In this document: in pieces, positions 7,188 through 9,060 of the stretch
Layout: every line of letters begins with the position of its first letter
Position numbering within the stretch: position 1 is the stretch's first letter
From: Thermoplasmata archaeon
GTDB taxonomy: Archaea > Thermoplasmatota > Thermoplasmata > Thermoplasmatales > Thermoplasmataceae
NCBI GenBank assembly: GCA_021797385.1
Contig: JAJZZW010000070.1
Span: 1 to 9,060, forward strand
DNA length: 9,060 nucleotides
Direction of reading: 5' to 3'
Translations under genes and position numbers: made by a program
The notes under the pieces: model-generated
What the model was told of the DNA's origin: nothing
What the model saw: the letters and a program-made list of their open reading frames with translations, nothing else
Database searches by the model: none

Positions 7188-8425
7188 ACCTGGTTTTCAA
7201 GTGTCCCATCGTACATATTCTGTATTAGCCTGATAGAATTTTCTTTTGTGAGCCTCCTGGGATTAAATCTGGGGAGATCGTAGAGTTTCTGCCTTGATGA
7301 AAATATATAATCACCAAATTTTTCAATATCTGATACGGGAAAATTTATATCCTTCAGTGTTGTAGGCATTTCCAGGTCTTCAAGCAACTGTATTATTGCC
7401 GGTGGAATCTTTGATGCTACGACTCTTGCCGATTCTCCTTTATAATGTATATTGAATATCCTTGCAAGTGAGCTTATTTTGTTATAAGCTGCGGATATGT
7501 TGAAATCCAGTATGTATGGCAATGCCATGCCTACTGCAACGCCGTGTATTGCTCCGTATTTTGGCCCAAAAGCTTCACCGAGACAATGCCCGAGAACCGA
7601 TGGCCCGGCTACCCATGGGAATGTGATTACCATCCCACCAAGCATAGCGGACATTGACATTGCCGACCTTGCCTCAATATTAGAAGGATCATTATAAGCT
7701 GTACGTAAATTTCTAAAAATCAATGACGCAGCCTTTGTGGCTATGCCATCAGAAATAGGATTTGCTTCTTTGCTGATTAATCCCTCCACATTGTGCGCAA
7801 GGGCATCCATTCCACTTGCTGCAGTAGTCCTGGGCGGTGCACTAACATTCAGTACCGGGTCTACGATTGCAGTATCTGCAAGAAGGTTGCTGCTGGCTGC
7901 CCATGTTTTATACATAGATTCACGGTTTATAACAACGGACATGTTTGAAACTTCGCTTCCTGTTCCCCCTGTTGTGGGTATTAAAATCTTTGGAAGCCCT
8001 GGATTTTTAAATTTATCCTCGACCGGCGTTAAGTATTCTGCAGGCTCTCCCTTATTGGTTACCATGGATGCTACCATCTTGCTGGTATCAAGCACGCTCC
8101 CTCCGCCCACTGCAACCACCGAGTCAAATTTTCCATTGCTTCTTGCAAATTCTACTGCATTCACGATGTTATCCATTGTGGGTTCATTGGAAATTTCATC
8201 GTAAACTTCATACTTTATCTGAAATTTGGAAAGTGATTTTTCAATGTTGTCCAGCAACCCGAATTTGTAAACATTAGGATCAGTTACAATTATCGTATTT
8301 TTCTTTCCAATTTCTTTTAATTGTTCGCCAACGAGCATGGATTGCCCCACGCCGAATAAAATACGTTTTACCTGGTCAAATTTCAATTCATTATTATAAG
8401 TATATCTGTTTTCAAAATCATCCAT
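7181..8425 (-). CDS. Iron-dependent (group III) alcohol dehydrogenase
   Basis: 414 residues, a normal length for the Fe-ADH family; interconverts an alcohol and an aldehyde or ketone with NAD(P)(H) in the cytosol. The N-terminal dinucleotide domain shows AVGGGSVLDTSK (105-116) and PTTGGTGSEVS (150-160). All four metal ligands known from FucO-type enzymes are in place: D207 and H211 in DALAH, H280 in LGHCLG and H294 in IHGVAV. It is first in a two-gene operon with the aldehyde dehydrogenase. B. subtilis gbsB (choline dehydrogenase, the same family) pairs with gbsA (betaine aldehyde dehydrogenase) in a comparable way, and 4-hydroxybutyrate dehydrogenases also belong here, so choline-like or hydroxy-acid substrates are possible. 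Start ATG 8425 is supported by a TATA box 25 nt upstream. Family certain; substrate unknown. Confidence 0.94.
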   Translation of the reverse strand: MDDFENRYTYNNELKFDQVKRILFGVGQSMLVGEQLKEIGKKNTIIVTDPNVYKFGLLDNIEKSLSKFQIKYEVYDEISNEPTMDNIVNAVEFARSNGKFDSVVAVGGGSVLDTSKMVASMVTNKGEPAEYLTPVEDKFKNPGLPKILIPTTGGTGSEVSNMSVVINRESMYKTWAASSNLLADTAIVDPVLNVSAPPRTTAASGMDALAHNVEGLISKEANPISDGIATKAASLIFRNLRTAYNDPSNIEARSAMSMSAMLGGMVITFPWVAGPSVLGHCLGEAFGPKYGAIHGVAVGMALPYILDFNISAAYNKISSLARIFNIHYKGESARVVASKIPPAIIQLLEDLEMPTTLKDINFPVSDIEKFGDYIFSSRQKLYDLPRFNPRRLTKENSIRLIQNMYDGTLENQVR

Positions 8426-8445
8426 TAAAATATATATTAAATGTG

Positions 8446-8454
8446 AATATAATT
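8446..8454 (-). promoter_or_regulatory. TATA box for the alcohol/aldehyde dehydrogenase operon
   Basis: On the minus strand AATTATATT is centred 25 nt before ATG 8425, preceded by an A7 run that could form the purine-rich BRE. A nearer AT stretch (8427-8440) is too close to the start for a TATA box. Confidence 0.5.
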
Positions 8455-8461
8455 TTTTTGT

Positions 8462-8472
8462 TTGGAATCCAA
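8462..8472. promoter_or_regulatory. Small palindrome upstream of the dehydrogenase operon promoter
   Basis: TTGGA-A-TCCAA is a perfect 5-bp-arm inverted repeat around one central base, beginning 8 bp beyond the operon's TATA box on its upstream side. This is where an archaeal activator, or a repressor blocking TFB, could bind. The arms are short, so it is only a candidate. Confidence 0.3.
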
Positions 8473-8540
8473 CTCATTACTGAAAACTAATTAAAATAAC
8501 GGCATAGTTAATTGATGAAAATTCTAAGATTTAGATAATA

Positions 8541-8549
8541 TTTATATTA
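8541..8549 (+). promoter_or_regulatory. TATA box for the pyrophosphatase gene
   Basis: TTTATATTA is centred about 24 nt before ATG 8569, again the leaderless spacing. Together with the opposite-facing box near 8450, it makes 8426-8568 a divergent promoter region. Confidence 0.55.
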
Positions 8550-8568
8550 GATATAACAATAACAAATT

Positions 8569-9060
8569 ATGAAATTTAATGTTCAGACAGAAAATTTCCC
8601 TGATTCTTTCTATGTCTTTATAGAAATTTCCCAGGGAGGAAACACAAAGCTTGAATATAAATTTGATGTGGAAAATATAGTACTTGACCGGATACTTTTC
8701 ACATCAATGGTATACCCGACAAATTACGGGTTTGTGCTTAACACAAAGGCAAAGGATGAAGACCCGCTGGACGTCCTTGTTATTTCATCTGTCCCTGTAC
8801 CTTCTGGTGCCATAGTTAAATGCAGGGCTATCGGGATAGCTGAAATGAGCGATGAGGAAGGTTCTGACAATAAGGTTATAGCGGTACCGCTGGATAAGGT
8901 TGACCCAATGTCTAAAGAATACACTGACATAAAAGATGTCCCTGATGCCGTTAAAGATAAGATAAAGCATTTCTTCCAGCACTATAAAGAACTGGAAAAG
9001 GGCAAATTTATGACCTTCCATGATTTCAAAGGAAAAGATGAGGCCATTAAGCAAATTAAA
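8569..9060 (+). CDS. ppa: Family I inorganic pyrophosphatase (3' end beyond window)
   Basis: 164 residues are visible; the frame is still open at the right edge. The family is usually about 165-180 residues, so only a few are missing. It hydrolyses pyrophosphate to two phosphates, pulling biosynthetic reactions forward, and acts as a cytosolic oligomer. Key residues are all visible: E19, K27 and E29 (normally KYE, here KLE), R41, YPTNYGF (49-55, with Y53), the metal-binding aspartates D63, D65 and D68 in DEDPLD, D95 and D100 in DEEGSDNK with K102, and HFFQHYKELE (134-143) with Y139 and K140. The second position of the DxDPxD signature is Glu where Gly, Ser, Asp or Asn is usual. Start ATG 8569 is supported by a TATA box 24 nt upstream. 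Minus-strand ORFs over this gene are shadows. Confidence 0.96.
   Translation, partial: MKFNVQTENFPDSFYVFIEISQGGNTKLEYKFDVENIVLDRILFTSMVYPTNYGFVLNTKAKDEDPLDVLVISSVPVPSGAIVKCRAIGIAEMSDEEGSDNKVIAVPLDKVDPMSKEYTDIKDVPDAVKDKIKHFFQHYKELEKGKFMTFHDFKGKDEAIKQIK

Noticed and set aside
7737..8204. 155-residue plus-strand ORF
   Set aside because: It is antisense to the Fe-ADH gene across the coenzyme-binding motifs and part of the metal site; a shadow of a strongly conserved gene.
8453..8459. T7 run as a plus-strand terminator
   Set aside because: No plus-strand gene ends just upstream; it sits in the BRE position of the minus-strand dehydrogenase promoter.
8495..8514. TAAC-N6-GTTA inverted repeat in the divergent promoter region
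   Set aside because: The arms are only 4 bp and do not extend, which is too weak in AT-rich DNA.
8785..9054. 89-residue minus-strand ORF
   Set aside because: It is antisense to the pyrophosphatase gene, whose conserved motifs are on the plus strand.

Overview
The window looks like a piece of an AT-rich archaeal chromosome, most likely from the Thermoplasmatales (Ferroplasma/Acidiplasma-type acidophiles). The signs are heavy use of ATA (Ile) and AGA/AGG (Arg), almost no Shine-Dalgarno sequences at first genes of transcripts, and TATA boxes centred about 24-27 nt before the start codon of four genes, which is the spacing expected for leaderless archaeal mRNAs. The lineage is inferred from style and gene content, not from a database search. 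I saw no tRNA, rRNA, CRISPR array, insertion sequence or prophage gene.

Layout. (1) 1-2775, plus strand: a RecA/KaiC-superfamily ATPase with an extra N-terminal nuclease-like domain, open at the left edge. It is followed 43 nt later by a membrane-bound processive family 2 glycosyltransferase, probably in the same transcript. (2) 2776-3848: an inverted repeat and TATA box, then a 317-residue soluble protein of unknown function. (3) 3849-4243: 395 bases without an intact recognised gene. It holds what looks like a small protein gene broken by frameshift, a T-run, short direct repeats about two helical turns apart, and the promoter of the next gene. (4) 4244-5674: an APC-superfamily amino acid/amine permease. 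(5) 5682-8425, minus strand: a two-gene operon, iron-dependent alcohol dehydrogenase then NAD(P)-dependent aldehyde dehydrogenase, convergent with the permease with only 7 bp between. (6) 8426-8568: a divergent promoter region with two TATA boxes and a small palindrome. (7) 8569 to the right edge: family I inorganic pyrophosphatase, lacking only its last few residues.

How the genes may work together. The alcohol and aldehyde dehydrogenases form a classic alcohol -> aldehyde -> acid pair. The aldehyde dehydrogenase resembles the aminobutyraldehyde/betaine-aldehyde group, and the permease next door belongs to a superfamily that imports amino acids and polyamines. A small amine or amino-alcohol uptake and oxidation module is therefore the most attractive reading, but the substrate is inference. 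The ATPase and glycosyltransferase may act together at the cell surface, again only by adjacency. The most unusual items are the ATPase (altered catalytic acidic pair plus a degenerate nuclease-like domain), the unknown 317-residue protein, and the broken small gene at 3882-4086.
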